DNA of 64,000 bases from Rhizobium rhizoryzae (GCF_011046895.1 NZ_CP049250.1:2826501-2890500), one strand, 5' to 3'; positions 39,843 to 60,784 are shown, numbered from the stretch's first letter. The notes: a model not told the origin generated them from the sequence alone. Made by a program: numbers and translations.

Positions 39843-40400
39843 TTACTGACGGAACGGGAAGTTGAACTCTTTCAGAAGAGCCCGTGCTTCGTCGTCCGTG
39901 TTTGCCGTCGTGCAAACGATGATGTCCATGCCCCACATCTGATCAACCTTATCGTAGTTAATCTCAGGGAACACGATGTGCTCTTTGATGCCCATGGCGA
40001 AGTTGCCACGGCCGTCAAAGCTCTTCGGATTCAGACCGCGGAAGTCGCGAACGCGCGGAAGCGCGATGTTAACCAGACGATCCAGGAATTCGTACATGCG
40101 AGCGCCGCGCAGAGTTACCTTTGCGCCAATCGGCATGTTTTCACGCACCTTGAAGCCTGCAATCGAATTGCGGGCACGCGTGATGACCGGCTTCTGACCG
40201 GCGATCGCAGCCAGATCGGCAGCAGCGATCGTGGGCTTCTTCGAATCGGCAGTCGCTTCACCAACACCCATGTTGATGACGATCTTGTCGATCTTCGGAA
40301 TCTGCATCTCGTTGGCGTAGGAGAACTGCTCCAGAAGCGCCTTACGGATACGAGAAACGTACTCCGTCTTCAGACGGGGCTCGTACTTGTTCTCAGCCAT
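39843..40400 (-). CDS. rplE: 50S ribosomal protein L5
   Basis: A 185-residue protein: [47 protein letters not shown] and [16 protein letters not shown]. It binds 5S rRNA and contacts P-site tRNA. It starts 8 bp inside the end of rplX, so translation is coupled. Confidence 0.98.
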   Translation of the reverse strand: MAENKYEPRLKTEYVSRIRKALLEQFSYANEMQIPKIDKIVINMGVGEATADSKKPTIAAADLAAIAGQKPVITRARNSIAGFKVRENMPIGAKVTLRGARMYEFLDRLVNIALPRVRDFRGLNPKSFDGRGNFAMGIKEHIVFPEINYDKVDQMWGMDIIVCTTANTDDEARALLKEFNFPFRQ

Positions 40401-40701
40401 CGATCACATCTCCCGTACGCTTGGCTACACGGACCTTCTTGCCATCGACAACGCTAAAGCCAACACGTGTGGGCTTTCCGTCCTTCGCGACGATCGCGAT
40501 GTTCGACAGATGGATCGAAGCTTCCTTGTTGATGATGCCAGCTTCCTGGGTCTGGGTCTGGCGCTGATGGCGCTTTACCATATTGATCCCACGGACCACC
40601 GCACGGTCTTCCTTCGGCAGCACCTGGACTACTTCACCGGTACGGCCCTTGTCCTTACCGGCAATAACGACAACGTTGTCGCCTTTACGAATCTTCTGCA
40701 T
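40393..40701 (-). CDS. rplX: 50S ribosomal protein L24
   Basis: A 102-residue protein with the KOW motif: [21 protein letters not shown]. The C-terminal [20 protein letters not shown] is typical. It is an early assembly protein of the 50S subunit and overlaps rplE. Confidence 0.98.
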   Translation of the reverse strand: MQKIRKGDNVVVIAGKDKGRTGEVVQVLPKEDRAVVRGINMVKRHQRQTQTQEAGIINKEASIHLSNIAIVAKDGKPTRVGFSVVDGKKVRVAKRTGDVIDG

Positions 40702-40715
40702 GGCTATCCGCTCCC

Positions 40716-41084
40716 TTAGAGTACTTCCGGAGCCAGCGAGATGATCTTCATATGGTTCTTGGCGCGAAGTTCGCGCGGAACCGGTCCGAAGATACGGGTG
40801 CCGATGGGCTCTTTCTTGTTGTCGATGAGGACCGCTGCGTTGTTATCGAAGCGAATCACGCTGCCGTCCGGGCGGCGGATGTCCTTTGCGGTGCGAACAA
40901 CGACGGCTTTCATAACGTCGCCCTTCTTCACGCGGCCGCGCGGAATAGCTTCCTTGATGGAGACGACGATAATGTCGCCTACGGAAGCATACTTACGCTT
41001 TGAGCCGCCCAGCACCTTGATGCACATGACACGACGCGCGCCGGAATTATCGGCAACGTCGAGGTTTGTTTGCATCTGAATCAT
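40716..41084 (-). CDS. rplN: 50S ribosomal protein L14
   Basis: A 122-residue protein: [31 protein letters not shown] and [15 protein letters not shown]. It forms an intersubunit bridge. The 234-bp gap in front of it is unusually long and holds two hairpins, so it may begin a separately controlled part of the operon. Confidence 0.98.
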   Translation of the reverse strand: MIQMQTNLDVADNSGARRVMCIKVLGGSKRKYASVGDIIVVSIKEAIPRGRVKKGDVMKAVVVRTAKDIRRPDGSVIRFDNNAAVLIDNKKEPIGTRIFGPVPRELRAKNHMKIISLAPEVL

Positions 41085-41221
41085 GTCAGGTCGCCTTCTC
41101 GTAATGACTGAAACGGTTGGGCATGCGCCCCCTATTCCAGCTCAATGACATACTTATTTTCGCGCGAGGTGGGTTCTTGCCAAGGTGGTTTCCTGACCAG
41201 GACCTTCCCTGCGCTTCAAAG

Positions 41222-41248
41222 CAAAAGAACGTCCGCGAGTACGGACGT
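41222..41248 (-). terminator. Terminator-like hairpin in the rpsQ-rplN gap
   Basis: ACGTCCG / CGGACGT with a 6-nt loop is followed on the minus strand by TCTTTTGCTTTG. It is the second hairpin met after rpsQ. Confidence 0.65.
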
Positions 41249-41279
41249 CCTGCGCCAATGCGCTGCTTCATACAGAATT

Positions 41280-41307
41280 CTACGGCAGACGCAAGGGCCT
41301 GCCGTAG
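41280..41307 (-). promoter_or_regulatory. Strong hairpin just after rpsQ
   Basis: CTACGGCAG / CTGCCGTAG is a perfect 9-bp stem with a 10-nt loop, 11 bases after the rpsQ stop and 31 bases before the terminator-like hairpin. The pair could be an antiterminator/terminator or a 3'-end stabiliser. Confidence 0.6.
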
Positions 41308-41318
41308 TTTCCTGCAAA

Positions 41319-41555
41319 TTAAGCCTGGGCGGCGATAACCGTCCAGCACTTATCCTTGGAAATCGGCGCACACTCCTGAATGGAGACGACATCGCCGACC
41401 TTGTATTGATTGTTTTCGTCGTGGGCCTTGTACTTCTTCGAACGACGAACTGTCTTCTGAAGCAGCGGGTGAGCGAAACGACGCTCAACCCGGACCACAA
41501 CGGTCTTTTCGTTCTTGTCGCTGACCACGACGCCCTGCAGAATGCGCTTCGGCAT
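41319..41555 (-). CDS. rpsQ: 30S ribosomal protein S17
   Basis: A 78-residue protein: [40 protein letters not shown] and [16 protein letters not shown]. It is the last gene of the S10 block before a long gap. Confidence 0.98.
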   Translation of the reverse strand: MPKRILQGVVVSDKNEKTVVVRVERRFAHPLLQKTVRRSKKYKAHDENNQYKVGDVVSIQECAPISKDKCWTVIAAQA

Positions 41556-41567
41556 ATTATTCTTCCC

Positions 41568-41768
41568 TTAGGCCTTTGCTTCTGCCGCCTTCTGGCGGGC
41601 AATGGTTTTTACGCGAGCGATGTCCTTACGAACTTCGTTGATGCGCGAGGACTTCTCAAGCTGGCCCGTCGCCTTCTGAAAGCGCAAGTTGAACTGCTCC
41701 TTCTTCAGGTCTGCGAGCTTGTCCTTGAGCTGGTCGGCCGTGAGGCCGCGAACTTCTTCGGCTTTCAT
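41568..41768 (-). CDS. rpmC: 50S ribosomal protein L29
   Basis: A 66-residue helical protein: [33 protein letters not shown] and [12 protein letters not shown]. It lies at the tunnel exit and 12 bases from both neighbours. Confidence 0.98.
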   Translation of the reverse strand: MKAEEVRGLTADQLKDKLADLKKEQFNLRFQKATGQLEKSSRINEVRKDIARVKTIARQKAAEAKA

Positions 41769-41780
41769 GTGCCTAACCCC

Positions 41781-42194
41781 TTACTCTGCGATGCGCTGTA
41801 CGAAGCGCGTCTTAACCGAGAGCTTGGCAGCGCCGAGACGAAGTGCCTCGCGTGCAATATCCTCGGATACACCATCGATTTCGAACATCATTCGCCCAGG
41901 CTTGACCTTGCAAGCCCAGTACTCGACAGAACCCTTACCCTTACCCATACGGACTTCGGTCGGCTTGGCAGTGACCGGAGTGTCAGGGAAAACGCGGATC
42001 CAGACACGGCCTGCGCGCTTCATATAGCGAGTGATCGCGCGGCGAGCCGCTTCGATCTCACGTGCATTCACGCGGTTAGGCTCCTGAGCCTTAAGGCCGA
42101 ATTCGCCGAATGCCAGGTCGAAACCGCCCTTGGCAACGCCCTTGATGCGACCCTTGAACTGCTTGCGATACTTGGTACGCTTTGGCTGCAACAT
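41781..42194 (-). CDS. rplP: 50S ribosomal protein L16
   Basis: A 137-residue protein: [39 protein letters not shown] and [20 protein letters not shown]. It helps shape the A-site and binds 5S/23S rRNA. Confidence 0.98.
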   Translation of the reverse strand: MLQPKRTKYRKQFKGRIKGVAKGGFDLAFGEFGLKAQEPNRVNAREIEAARRAITRYMKRAGRVWIRVFPDTPVTAKPTEVRMGKGKGSVEYWACKVKPGRMMFEIDGVSEDIAREALRLGAAKLSVKTRFVQRIAE

Positions 42195-42231
42195 TTTCTT
42201 ATTCCTCGAACTTATCTTTCGCCAGCGCTAA

Positions 42232-42951
42232 TCAAGCGTTCTCGCGACGACGATCGCGGTCACGGCTTGCCGGACCCTGAGCATCACCTTCGAGAGCACG
42301 GCGTTCAGAAGCCATCGGATCATGCTCAAGGATTTCGCCCTTGAAGATCCAGACCTTGATGCCGCAGATACCGAACGCGGTTTCAGCTTCCGCCGTACCG
42401 TAGTCGATGTCTGCGCGCAGCGTATGAAGCGGAACGCGGCCTTCGCGGTACCATTCGGTACGAGCGATTTCAGCGCCACCAAGACGACCTGCGCAGGTGA
42501 TCTTGATGCCTTCCGCGCCCAGACGCATAGCCGACTGAACGGCACGCTTCATAGCACGACGGAAAGCAACGCGGCGTTCAAGCTGCTGAGCAATCGACTG
42601 CGCAACGAGTGTTGCGTCAACTTCTGGCTTGCGAACTTCAACGATGTTGAGGTGCGTTTCAGACGATGTCATGTCGGAAAGCTTCTTGCGAAGCTTTTCG
42701 ATGTCAGCGCCCTTCTTGCCGATGATGAGACCCGGACGAGCAGAGTGGATCGTAACCCGGCACTTCTTGTGCGGACGCTCGATGACCACCTTTGCAATGC
42801 CGGCCTGCTTCAGTTCCGACATGAGGTAGGCCCGGATCTTCAGGTCTTCATGAAGAAGCTGGCCGTACTCCGCATTGTCGGCGAACCAACGGCTATCCCA
42901 AGTACGGTTGATGCCGAGGCGGAAGCCGATTGGATTGATTTTCTGACCCAT
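42232..42951 (-). CDS. rpsC: 30S ribosomal protein S3
   Basis: A 239-residue protein: [20 protein letters not shown], a KH domain with [20 protein letters not shown] and the C-terminal [20 protein letters not shown]. It forms the mRNA entry channel. It starts at the last base of rplV. Confidence 0.98.
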   Translation of the reverse strand: MGQKINPIGFRLGINRTWDSRWFADNAEYGQLLHEDLKIRAYLMSELKQAGIAKVVIERPHKKCRVTIHSARPGLIIGKKGADIEKLRKKLSDMTSSETHLNIVEVRKPEVDATLVAQSIAQQLERRVAFRRAMKRAVQSAMRLGAEGIKITCAGRLGGAEIARTEWYREGRVPLHTLRADIDYGTAEAETAFGICGIKVWIFKGEILEHDPMASERRALEGDAQGPASRDRDRRRENA

Positions 42952-43340
42952 TATGCGGCCTCCCCTTTTTCCTCGACTTCGCGCACGACGATCGTGAGGT
43001 GCGCGTAGGGTTTTTCAATGCGGGAAGCACGACCGCGACCACGAGCGTGGAAACGCTTCATGACGATCGACTTGCCAACATAGGCCTCAGCAACGACGAG
43101 CGAGTCGACGTCGAGGTCGTGGTTGTTTTCTGCGTTCGCGATAGCAGACTCCAGGGTCTTCTTCACGGTGCCAGCGATGCGCTTGCGGGAGAACTCGAGT
43201 TCTGCCAGGGCGCGCTCGACCTTCTTACCACGGATCATGGCAGCAACAAGGTTGAGCTTCTGCGGGCTGACGCGAAGCGTACGGGCTACAGCCTGCGCTT
43301 CGTTGTCCTTCAGCCGGCGTTCGGTCTTTGCCTTCGCCAT
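42951..43340 (-). CDS. rplV: 50S ribosomal protein L22
   Basis: A 129-residue protein: [40 protein letters not shown] and [15 protein letters not shown]. Its extended loop lines the exit tunnel. It overlaps rpsC by one base and lies 2 bases from rpsS. Confidence 0.98.
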   Translation of the reverse strand: MAKAKTERRLKDNEAQAVARTLRVSPQKLNLVAAMIRGKKVERALAELEFSRKRIAGTVKKTLESAIANAENNHDLDVDSLVVAEAYVGKSIVMKRFHARGRGRASRIEKPYAHLTIVVREVEEKGEAA

Positions 43341-43342
43341 GA

Positions 43343-43621
43343 TTACTTCCTCTTCGCCTTCTTGTCCGCACCGTGACCGTAATAGGTCCGGGTCGGAGAG
43401 AATTCACCAAACTTGTGACCGACCATGTCTTCGTTGACACTGACCGGCACATGCTTGTTGCCGTTGTAGACGCCGAACGTCAAACCGACGAACTGAGGAA
43501 GAATCGTGGAGCGACGGCTCCAGATCTTGATTACTTCGCTTCGGCCGCCTTCACGAACCTTCTCAGCCTTCTTGAGAAGATAGCCGTCAACAAACGGGCC
43601 TTTCCAAACTGAACGAGCCAT
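43343..43621 (-). CDS. rpsS: 30S ribosomal protein S19
   Basis: A 92-residue protein: [36 protein letters not shown] and [20 protein letters not shown]. It is part of the 30S head with S13. Confidence 0.98.
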   Translation of the reverse strand: MARSVWKGPFVDGYLLKKAEKVREGGRSEVIKIWSRRSTILPQFVGLTFGVYNGNKHVPVSVNEDMVGHKFGEFSPTRTYYGHGADKKAKRK

Positions 43622-43636
43622 TCCTGACTACCTCTC

Positions 43637-44473
<837 letters not shown>

Positions 44474-44490
44474 TGTTCTTGTTCCCTACC

Positions 44491-44784
44491 TCAGACGCCC
44501 GTCGAAACGTCGATGGACTGACCGTCGGCAAGCGTGACGATCGCCTTCTTGACGTCCTTCTGCTTACCGATAAAGCCGCGGAACCGCTTGGTCTTGCCAA
44601 GGCGAACGAGCGTATTGACGGCCTTAACCTTGACGCCAAAGAGAGCTTCGACAGCAGCCTTGATTTCAGGCTTCGACGCATCCTTGGCGACGTTGAAGAC
44701 GACCTGGTTCTGTTCAGAGAGCAGCGTCGACTTTTCCGTGATCGAAGGAGATACGATCACATCATAGTGGCGAAGATCTGTCAT
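44491..44784 (-). CDS. rplW: 50S ribosomal protein L23
   Basis: A 97-residue protein: [40 protein letters not shown] and [20 protein letters not shown]. It is the docking site for trigger factor and SRP at the exit. It overlaps rplD by 4 bp. Confidence 0.98.
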   Translation of the reverse strand: MTDLRHYDVIVSPSITEKSTLLSEQNQVVFNVAKDASKPEIKAAVEALFGVKVKAVNTLVRLGKTKRFRGFIGKQKDVKKAIVTLADGQSIDVSTGV

Positions 44785-45401
44785 TTGAACCGCTCCTCCA
44801 GAGCTTCAACCGCAGCCTTGGACAGCACGAGCTTGCCACGACGCAGGATATCGTAAACGTTGATGCCCTGAACCGGCAGAACGTCGATGTTCGGAATGTT
44901 CTGAGCAGCGAGCTTGAAGTTGTTGTCCAGTTCAGCACCGCCAACAACGAGAGCGTTCGTCAGGCCGAGAGAAGCCAGCGTACCAGCAACGATCTTGGTC
45001 TTAGCTTCAGAAGCAACGAGCTGATCAACGATGATCAGGTCTTCTGCCTTCAGCTTCGCCGAGAGCGCGTGACGCAGTGCCAATGCACGAACCTTCTTGG
45101 GCAGGTCATGTTCATGGCTGCGAACAACCGGACCATGAGCCTTACCACCGCCACGGAACTGCGGAGCACGAGCGGAATGGTGACGAGCGCGACCCGTACC
45201 CTTCTGCTTGTACATCTTGGAACCGGTGCGAGCGACCTCGGAACGGCCCTTGGACTTGTGAGTGCCCTGCTGCTTCTTTGCAAGCTGCCAACGCACCATA
45301 CGTGCCAGGATATCCTGGCGCGGATCGAGGCCAAAGATCTCGTCAGAAAGGGAGACCTTGCCAGCGTCCGTACCCTCGAGGGTCTTGACGTTGAATTCCA
45401 T
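44781..45401 (-). CDS. rplD: 50S ribosomal protein L4
   Basis: A 206-residue protein: RKLAKKQ-type [40 protein letters not shown] and [10 protein letters not shown]. In E. coli L4 represses the S10 operon; whether this holds here is unknown. It is 14 bases from rplC. Confidence 0.98.
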   Translation of the reverse strand: MEFNVKTLEGTDAGKVSLSDEIFGLDPRQDILARMVRWQLAKKQQGTHKSKGRSEVARTGSKMYKQKGTGRARHHSARAPQFRGGGKAHGPVVRSHEHDLPKKVRALALRHALSAKLKAEDLIIVDQLVASEAKTKIVAGTLASLGLTNALVVGGAELDNNFKLAAQNIPNIDVLPVQGINVYDILRRGKLVLSKAAVEALEERFK

Positions 45402-45415
45402 GTTATTAGGCTCCC

Positions 45416-46057
45416 TTACTTCGCAGCCGACTTGATGGCGTCGCGGACGATAATCCAGGCGCCCTTGGAGCCGGGAACGGCACCCTTGACCAGGATCAGA
45501 CCGCGATCTTCATCGGTAGACACGACTTCCAGGTTCTGGGTCGTTACGCGAGTCTGGCCCATATGACCAGCCATGCGCTTGCCCTTCCAGACCTTGCCCG
45601 GATCCTGGTTGTTACCGGTCGAACCGTGCGAACGGTGCGATACGGAAACACCGTGAGTCGCGCGCAAACCACCGAAGTTGTGACGCTTCATGGCACCGGC
45701 AAAACCCTTACCGATCGTCGTACCAGTCACATCGACCAGCTGACCTGCGGTGAAGTGGCTAGGGGAAACCGTAGCACCAACGTCGATGAGATTGTCTGCA
45801 TCAACGCGAAATTCGACAACCTTCTGCTTAGGCTCAACCTGAGCTACAGCAAAATGGCCACGAAGAGCCTTGCTTGTATTCTTTACCTTCGCCTGGCCTG
45901 CACCAAGCTGAACAGCCGTGTAGCCATTCTTTTCGTCTGTGCGGTGGGCAACGACCTGGCAGTTCTCGACACGGAGAACCGTGACTGGAACATGCTCGCC
46001 AGCGTCATTGTAGACGCGGGTCATTCCGACCTTCTGTGCAATTACACCTGAACGCAT
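45416..46057 (-). CDS. rplC: 50S ribosomal protein L3
   Basis: A 213-residue protein: [40 protein letters not shown], and [19 protein letters not shown]. It is an early assembly protein. The ATG at 46057 gives the family N-terminus; the frame extends to 46075. Confidence 0.98.
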   Translation of the reverse strand: MRSGVIAQKVGMTRVYNDAGEHVPVTVLRVENCQVVAHRTDEKNGYTAVQLGAGQAKVKNTSKALRGHFAVAQVEPKQKVVEFRVDADNLIDVGATVSPSHFTAGQLVDVTGTTIGKGFAGAMKRHNFGGLRATHGVSVSHRSHGSTGNNQDPGKVWKGKRMAGHMGQTRVTTQNLEVVSTDEDRGLILVKGAVPGSKGAWIIVRDAIKSAAK

Positions 46058-46093
46058 CGGTTCAATCCTTCTCACTCAGCCCGAGGGCAGACC

Positions 46094-46402
46094 TCAGAGC
46101 TTGATTTCCACGTCTACGCCTGCGGCGAGATCGAGCTTCATCAGCGCGTCTACCGTCTGCGGGGTGGGATCCACGATATCGAGCAAGCGCTTATGAGTGC
46201 GCATTTCGAACTGCTCGCGGCTCTTCTTATCAATGTGAGGGGACCGGTTTACCGTAAACTTCTCGATGCGAGTCGGAAGCGGAACGGGGCCCCGGACGCT
46301 AGCACCGGTGCGCTTCGCCGTCGACACGATCTCGCGCGTAGAAGCGTCGAGAATACGATGATCGAATGCCTTCAGGCGAATGCGGATATTTTGGCCGTTC
46401 AT
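46094..46402 (-). CDS. rpsJ: 30S ribosomal protein S10 (NusE)
   Basis: A 102-residue protein: [40 protein letters not shown] and [20 protein letters not shown]. It serves both the 30S head and antitermination with NusB. It is the first S10 operon gene, with a promoter-like sequence in front. Confidence 0.98.
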   Translation of the reverse strand: MNGQNIRIRLKAFDHRILDASTREIVSTAKRTGASVRGPVPLPTRIEKFTVNRSPHIDKKSREQFEMRTHKRLLDIVDPTPQTVDALMKLDLAAGVDVEIKL

Positions 46403-46457
46403 TCGACGTTATCCTTGTTCTAACTTGACCCAATACTGACAAGCAGCATGGGGCGTT

Positions 46458-46486
46458 TCTATCTAAAGGCGGACCACCGGTGTCAA
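46458..46486 (-). promoter_or_regulatory. Candidate promoter of the S10 operon
   Basis: TTGACA, 17 bases, then GATAGA on the minus strand, about 56 bp before the rpsJ start. The -35 is a perfect consensus hexamer. Confidence 0.6.
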
Positions 46487-46622
46487 AGATCGAGGATGAC
46501 CAAACTGATCATCATCCACTCTTCGGGCCCAAGGGCCCACCTTTTGGATTATTGGACCTGCAAAAAACGAAGCAGGTCGGAAATCGCGCTCGCGCGCCAT
46601 TTGCAACATTTTAAAGTCATAC

Positions 46623-46644
46623 GCAAGCCCCTAAGAGGGCTTGC
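46623..46644 (-). terminator. Possible terminator behind tuf
   Basis: GCAAGCCC / GGGCTTGC with a 6-nt loop, between tuf and the S10 promoter. Only a weak T-containing tail (GTATGACTTT) follows, so termination may be partial. Confidence 0.45.
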
Positions 46645-46715
46645 ACACGATTATTTCAAACCTCCAAGCGAGGAGATCAAGTCCCCTCGCCTGGTATGAT
46701 CACTCGCTGATCGAA

Positions 46716-46823
46716 TTAGTCGATGATCGAAGCAACAACGCCGGCGCCACCTGCAAAGCGCGCTTGCGCGACTTTGCAATCTTTATCAACGTCGGCAGCT
46801 TTCGGATCGCTGCCCCGGATCAT
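46716..46823 (-). other. 35-codon ORF behind tuf ending in a copy of the EF-Tu C-terminus
   Basis: Three bases after the tuf stop, in the same frame, an ATG opens a 35-codon reading frame. Its last ten residues are GAGVVASIID, against [10 protein letters not shown] at the end of EF-Tu. The nucleotide match covers about 35 bp including the stop codon. The first 24 residues do not resemble EF-Tu. It is likely a remnant of a second tuf 3' end or a recombination scar; translation is unproven. Confidence 0.5.
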
Positions 46824-46826
46824 CGA

Positions 46827-48002
<1,176 letters not shown>

Positions 48003-48074
48003 TTCAGGCTCTCCATCATAGCCCCAAGATATGGGGGTAATACCTAAGTTGTTTCGTTCAAAGGGTTACCCCGG

Positions 48075-50174
48075 TCACTTCTGACCGGAGTACTTTGCCT
48101 GAATTTCCTGAGCCACGTTGCTCGGGACAGGTGCGTAATGATCGAAGACCATCGAATACTGCGCGCGGCCCTGAGACATGGAGCGCAGGTTGTCGACGTA
48201 CTTGAACATGTTCGCCAGCGGCACATGCGCGTTGATCACGATCGCAATGCCGCGCTGTTCCTGGCCCTGAATCTGACCACGACGCGAGTTCAGATCGCCG
48301 ATAACGTCACCGACGTAATCCTCAGGCGTAACAACTTCCACCTTCATCATCGGCTCAAGCAACTGAGCACCAGCCTTCTTGGCAGCTTCACGGAAGCATG
48401 CACGCGAAGCGATTTCGAAGGCGAGAACCGACGAGTCAACGTCGTGGAAGGCACCGTCGATGAGCGTCGCCTTGACGCCCAACATCGGGAAGCCAGCCAA
48501 TGGGCCAGAAGACAGGACGCTTTCGATACCCTTCTGAACGCCCGGGATGTATTCCTTCGGAACTGCACCACCGACGATCTTCGACTCGAACTTGAAGTCT
48601 TCGCCATCCGGGTTCGGTTCGAAGACGATCTTGACGCGCGCGAACTGACCGGTACCACCGGACTGCTTCTTGTGCGTGTAATCTTCTTCGTGCTGACGCG
48701 TGATGGTTTCACGGTAAGCAACCTGCGGAGCGCCAACGTTGGCTTCAACCTTGAATTCGCGACGCATACGGTCGACGATGATGTCGAGGTGAAGTTCGCC
48801 CATGCCTGCAATGATGGTCTGACCGGATTCCTGGTCTGTCTTGACGCGGAAGGACGGATCTTCTGCTGCCAGACGGTTCAGGGCCAGGCCCATCTTTTCC
48901 TGGTCGCCCTTGGACTTCGGCTCGATCGCGATCTGGATGACCGGCTCGGGGAATTCCATGCGCTCAAGGATAACCGGCTTCAACGGATCGCAAAGCGTAT
49001 CACCCGTTGTGGTTTCCTTCAGACCAGCAAGCGCAACGATGTCGCCCGCGAAGGCTTCTTCGATGTCTTCGCGGCTGTTCGAATGCATCTGGAGCATACG
49101 ACCGACACGCTCACGCTTGTCCTTGACCGTGTTGATAACCGACGAACCCTTTTCGAGCTTGCCGGAGTAAATACGAGCAAACGTCAGCGAACCGACGAAG
49201 GGGTCGTTCATGATCTTGAACGCAAGCATAGAAAGCGGCTCGGAGTCATCTGCATGACGCTCGATTTCAGCTTCCGTCTTGAAGTCGATGCCCTTGATCG
49301 CCGGAATGTCGAGCGGCGAAGGAAGGTAGTCGACAACGGCGTCGAGAAGAGGCTGAACGCCCTTGTTCTTGAACGCGGTACCGCAGAACATTGGATGGAA
49401 CTTGACGTCGATCGTACCGCGACGAACGAGTTCGCGGATCTTGTCGTTGTCAGGCATCTCGCCGTTCAGGTAGGCTTCCATCGCTTCTTCGTCGATCTCG
49501 ACAACAGTCTCGATCAGCTTTTCGCGATATTCAGCAGCCTTGTCCTTCAGATCGTCCGGAATCTCAACGACGTCCCACTGAGCGCCGAGAGATTCGTCGC
49601 GCCATACGAGAGCATTCATCTCGATCAGGTCGACAACGCCCTTGAACTCGGTTTCAGCACCGATCGGGAGCTGCATGACAACTGCCGTCGCGCCAAGACG
49701 AGTCTTGATCATTTCAACCGAGCGATAGAAGTCAGCGCCGGTCTTGTCCATCTTGTTGCAGAAGATCATCCGCGGGACGTTGTACTTTTCAGCCTGACGC
49801 CAAACAGTTTCCGTCTGCGGCTCAACGCCAGCGTTGGCATCGAGGAGAGCGATCGCACCGTCGAGAACGCGCAGAGAACGTTCTACTTCGATCGTGAAGT
49901 CAACGTGTCCGGGCGTGTCGATGATGTTGAACCGACGCATCTTGCCATCACGACCCTTCCAGAAGGTGGTCGTCGCTGCAGACGTGATGGTGATACCACG
50001 CTCCTGCTCCTGCTCCATCCAGTCCATGGTCGCGGCGCCGTCGTGAACTTCGCCGATCTTGTGCGACTTACCGGTGTAATACAGGATACGCTCGGTGGTC
50101 GTGGTCTTGCCGGCGTCGATGTGCGCCATAATACCGAAATTTCGGTAGTCTTCGATTTTATACTCGCGAGCCAT
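48075..50174 (-). CDS. fusA: Elongation factor G
   Basis: A 699-residue translocation GTPase. G1 is [16 protein letters not shown]2 RGITIT, G3 [15 protein letters not shown] and G4 NKMD. Domains II to V follow: the domain IV loop contains [16 protein letters not shown] and the end is [15 protein letters not shown]. It catalyses translocation and helps ribosome recycling. It lies 33 bases after rpsG. Confidence 0.98.
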   Translation of the reverse strand: MAREYKIEDYRNFGIMAHIDAGKTTTTERILYYTGKSHKIGEVHDGAATMDWMEQEQERGITITSAATTTFWKGRDGKMRRFNIIDTPGHVDFTIEVERSLRVLDGAIALLDANAGVEPQTETVWRQAEKYNVPRMIFCNKMDKTGADFYRSVEMIKTRLGATAVVMQLPIGAETEFKGVVDLIEMNALVWRDESLGAQWDVVEIPDDLKDKAAEYREKLIETVVEIDEEAMEAYLNGEMPDNDKIRELVRRGTIDVKFHPMFCGTAFKNKGVQPLLDAVVDYLPSPLDIPAIKGIDFKTEAEIERHADDSEPLSMLAFKIMNDPFVGSLTFARIYSGKLEKGSSVINTVKDKRERVGRMLQMHSNSREDIEEAFAGDIVALAGLKETTTGDTLCDPLKPVILERMEFPEPVIQIAIEPKSKGDQEKMGLALNRLAAEDPSFRVKTDQESGQTIIAGMGELHLDIIVDRMRREFKVEANVGAPQVAYRETITRQHEEDYTHKKQSGGTGQFARVKIVFEPNPDGEDFKFESKIVGGAVPKEYIPGVQKGIESVLSSGPLAGFPMLGVKATLIDGAFHDVDSSVLAFEIASRACFREAAKKAGAQLLEPMMKVEVVTPEDYVGDVIGDLNSRRGQIQGQEQRGIAIVINAHVPLANMFKYVDNLRSMSQGRAQYSMVFDHYAPVPSNVAQEIQAKYSGQK

Positions 50175-50207
50175 AGGACTGCCTTTCGAACTTCGATCGG
50201 ATGAAGA

Positions 50208-50690
<483 letters not shown>

Positions 50691-50750
50691 TTATCTGGCT
50701 GAACGCCCTAGTACGCGGAGGACCTCGCGTGGCGCCGCTGACTGAATTGA

Positions 50751-51122
50751 TTACTTAGGACGCTTCGCGCCGTACTTGGAGCGACGCTGCTTGCGGTTCT
50801 TCACGCCCTGCGTATCGAGAACACCGCGGATGATGTGGTAACGCACACCTGGCAAGTCCTTTACGCGGCCGCCACGGATCATGACGACAGAGTGCTCCTG
50901 GAGGTTATGGCCTTCACCCGGGATGTAGCCGATGACTTCGAAGCCATTGGTCAGACGGATCTTGGCAACCTTACGCAGAGCCGAGTTAGGCTTCTTCGGG
51001 GTCGTTGTATAAACGCGAGTGCAAACGCCACGCTTCTGTGGATTTTCCTGCAGAGCAGGAACCTTGTTGCGCTTAACCTGTGCCTGGCGAGGCTTGCGGA
51101 TCAGCTGGTTTACGGTAGGCAT
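50751..51122 (-). CDS. rpsL: 30S ribosomal protein S12
   Basis: A 123-residue protein: [20 protein letters not shown], the decoding-centre segment [20 protein letters not shown] and [20 protein letters not shown]. The lysines that mutate to give streptomycin resistance (first loop K-K-P-N and V-K-D-L) are wild type. The ATG at 51122 has AAGGGATGG in front; the frame runs to 51194. Confidence 0.98.
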
Positions 51123-51379
51123 ATACCCATCCCTTACAATAATTGTTTCAAGACCCTCGCGGGCCAATCTCACACCGTGTCCGGCCCCGCGCACATTTCC
51201 ACATGCACAAAACGTGGCCGACCCGAAATTCCGGATTGACCACCCAAGGCAGAGGACGCATCACCTGCGTCATGCGTGCAAATTCGTGTCTTCAACGTGC
51301 GTTATGGAACCTTGCTTGAAGCCATGTTGCGAACGAGTCGTCCTCAACGGGTAAGCTTCACATCGCTTCCGATGCGGGG

Positions 51380-51408
51380 CGTTTACTGTTTTACCCTGTA
51401 GACGTCAA
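51380..51408 (-). promoter_or_regulatory. Candidate promoter of the str operon
   Basis: TTGACG, 17 bases, then TAAACG on the minus strand in the 478-bp gap 51123-51600, about 260 bp before rpsL. The -10 is a weak match. No gene was seen in the gap. Confidence 0.5.
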
Positions 51409-51600
51409 GGCCGAAATCGGTATTTACCCCGGAAGCCCCTGGATTCACGGGTTGGAGCGCCCAATATCCCCGAATAGAACCGATAATTTATTCGTTAAGG
51501 TGAATAACCAATACACATGCGAATGGCCGTGGTAATCAGCCACTCATCACTGTAATGCGAAGACGACTCGCTCAATTGACCCGTGCTGGAGGTTTGCCAC

Positions 51601-51894
51601 ATGATCACGGAACCAGATAACGACAACAATTCCGATAAGCCAATGGTCTTCATCATTGTCGGCAAAGGATACGAGGCCAAGGAAAGTGAAGGAATCGAAC
51701 TTCACATCCTGCTCCGAGCCCCTGACGATGATACGGCAGTACGGGAAGCCCTGAACGCTCTGTCCGAAGAAGGATTTATGGAGGCCGATCTCGATCAAAT
51801 CGGTATCATCACCGAAGAGCCGATCGAGGAGCCACACGCCTCTGCCTATCAGGGTGCATTGGAAGGCGAAGTGTCGATCATTCGTTTCGACTGA
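51601..51894 (+). CDS. 97-residue conserved-looking protein between rpoC and rpsL
   Basis: The only plus-strand gene in the ribosomal block. It has a very strong ribosome binding site (GGAGGTTTGCCAC) right before its ATG and ends at a good terminator, so it is real. It is acidic and shows an alpha/beta pattern (DKPMVFIIVGKGYEAKE, IELHILLRAPDDDTAVREA, EVSIIRFD) with no signal or membrane helix. I do not recognise the family. Its place opposite the str operon promoter region makes a stress or regulatory role possible, but nothing proves it. Confidence 0.8.
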   Translation: MITEPDNDNNSDKPMVFIIVGKGYEAKESEGIELHILLRAPDDDTAVREALNALSEEGFMEADLDQIGIITEEPIEEPHASAYQGALEGEVSIIRFD

Positions 51895-51913
51895 ACTCAC
51901 AATAACGATCATG

Positions 51914-51950
51914 AAAAAAGGCGCCTGGAATATCCGGGCGCCTTTTGTAT
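51914..51950. terminator. Bidirectional terminator between the 97-residue gene and rpoC
   Basis: AAAAGGCGCC / GGCGCCTTTT with an 11-nt loop; TTTTGTATTTT follows on the plus strand and TTTTTTCAT on the minus strand. It ends the small gene and rpoC, 65 bases after the rpoC stop. Confidence 0.92.
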
Positions 51951-52013
51951 TTTGATAATGGATGTATGCGATGGGCGTGAGTGCCGGCGGATAACGCCGG
52001 CGCTCGAACCTGA

Positions 52014-56225
<4,212 letters not shown>

Positions 56226-56400
56226 GCCTATCTCCTTATGGGGCCTAAGCCCTCAATATGCGATTTGTGCAACCAGTAGAACCCGGGGCGGCCACACATC
56301 GCCAAAAACGGTCATAGCCGCAAAATGCGGCGATTTTCCTCTCCTACCGTCTCGGCAGGTAGAGGATGGCGCGCGCAAGCGGCGCGCGCCTCGTTTTTAA
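56226..56400 (-). other. Structured 175-bp gap between rpoB and rpoC
   Basis: Three stems are visible: GGCGCGCGC / GCGCGCGCC at 56368-56390, a bulged stem built from CTACC / GGTAG around 56338-56365, and GCCGCA / TGCGGC at 56317-56331. No T tract follows on the minus strand, so these are not terminators; RNA processing or stability elements are possible. Confidence 0.55.
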
Positions 56401-60540
<4,140 letters not shown>

Positions 60541-60701
60541 CGTCGCTCCTTCAAAAAATATGCATCCGGGCCTGCAACGGACGGGTCTCGCTGGCCAGTC
60601 GACCCCGTCAGATCAATGGGTGGATCAAACTCGTTTCGCCTATCGAACCGCCAGCCGGATTGCCGTACGCCGCGAAGGGAAACCATCCTCTTGAAGAACC
60701 C

Positions 60702-60737
60702 ATTACCCAAAAGCCGTTTCACCGGCTTTTGGGTAAT
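60702..60737 (-). promoter_or_regulatory. Long hairpin in the rplL-rpoB gap
   Basis: ATTACCCAAAAGCCG / CGGCTTTTGGGTAAT is a perfect 15-bp stem with a 6-nt loop. It is long enough for a processing site of the kind RNase III cuts between rplL and rpoB in E. coli; the enzyme here is not proven. Confidence 0.7.
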
Positions 60738-60760
60738 CAGGTCCACAGAAAACGCCAATA

Positions 60761-60784
60761 AGAGAGGGCGAAGACGCCCTCTCT
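60761..60784 (-). promoter_or_regulatory. Attenuator-like hairpin right after rplL
   Basis: AGAGAGGGCG / CGCCCTCTCT with a 4-nt loop, 16 bases after the rplL stop, followed by a weak T-rich tail. It may cause partial termination so that rplJL mRNA exceeds rpoBC mRNA. Confidence 0.6.

Noticed and set aside
48138-50204. 688-codon plus-strand frame opposite fusA
   Set aside because: Shadow of EF-G codon usage; no ribosome binding site or family features. The same holds for the long plus-strand frames opposite tuf, rpoB, rpoC, ilvD and the L16-L14 genes.
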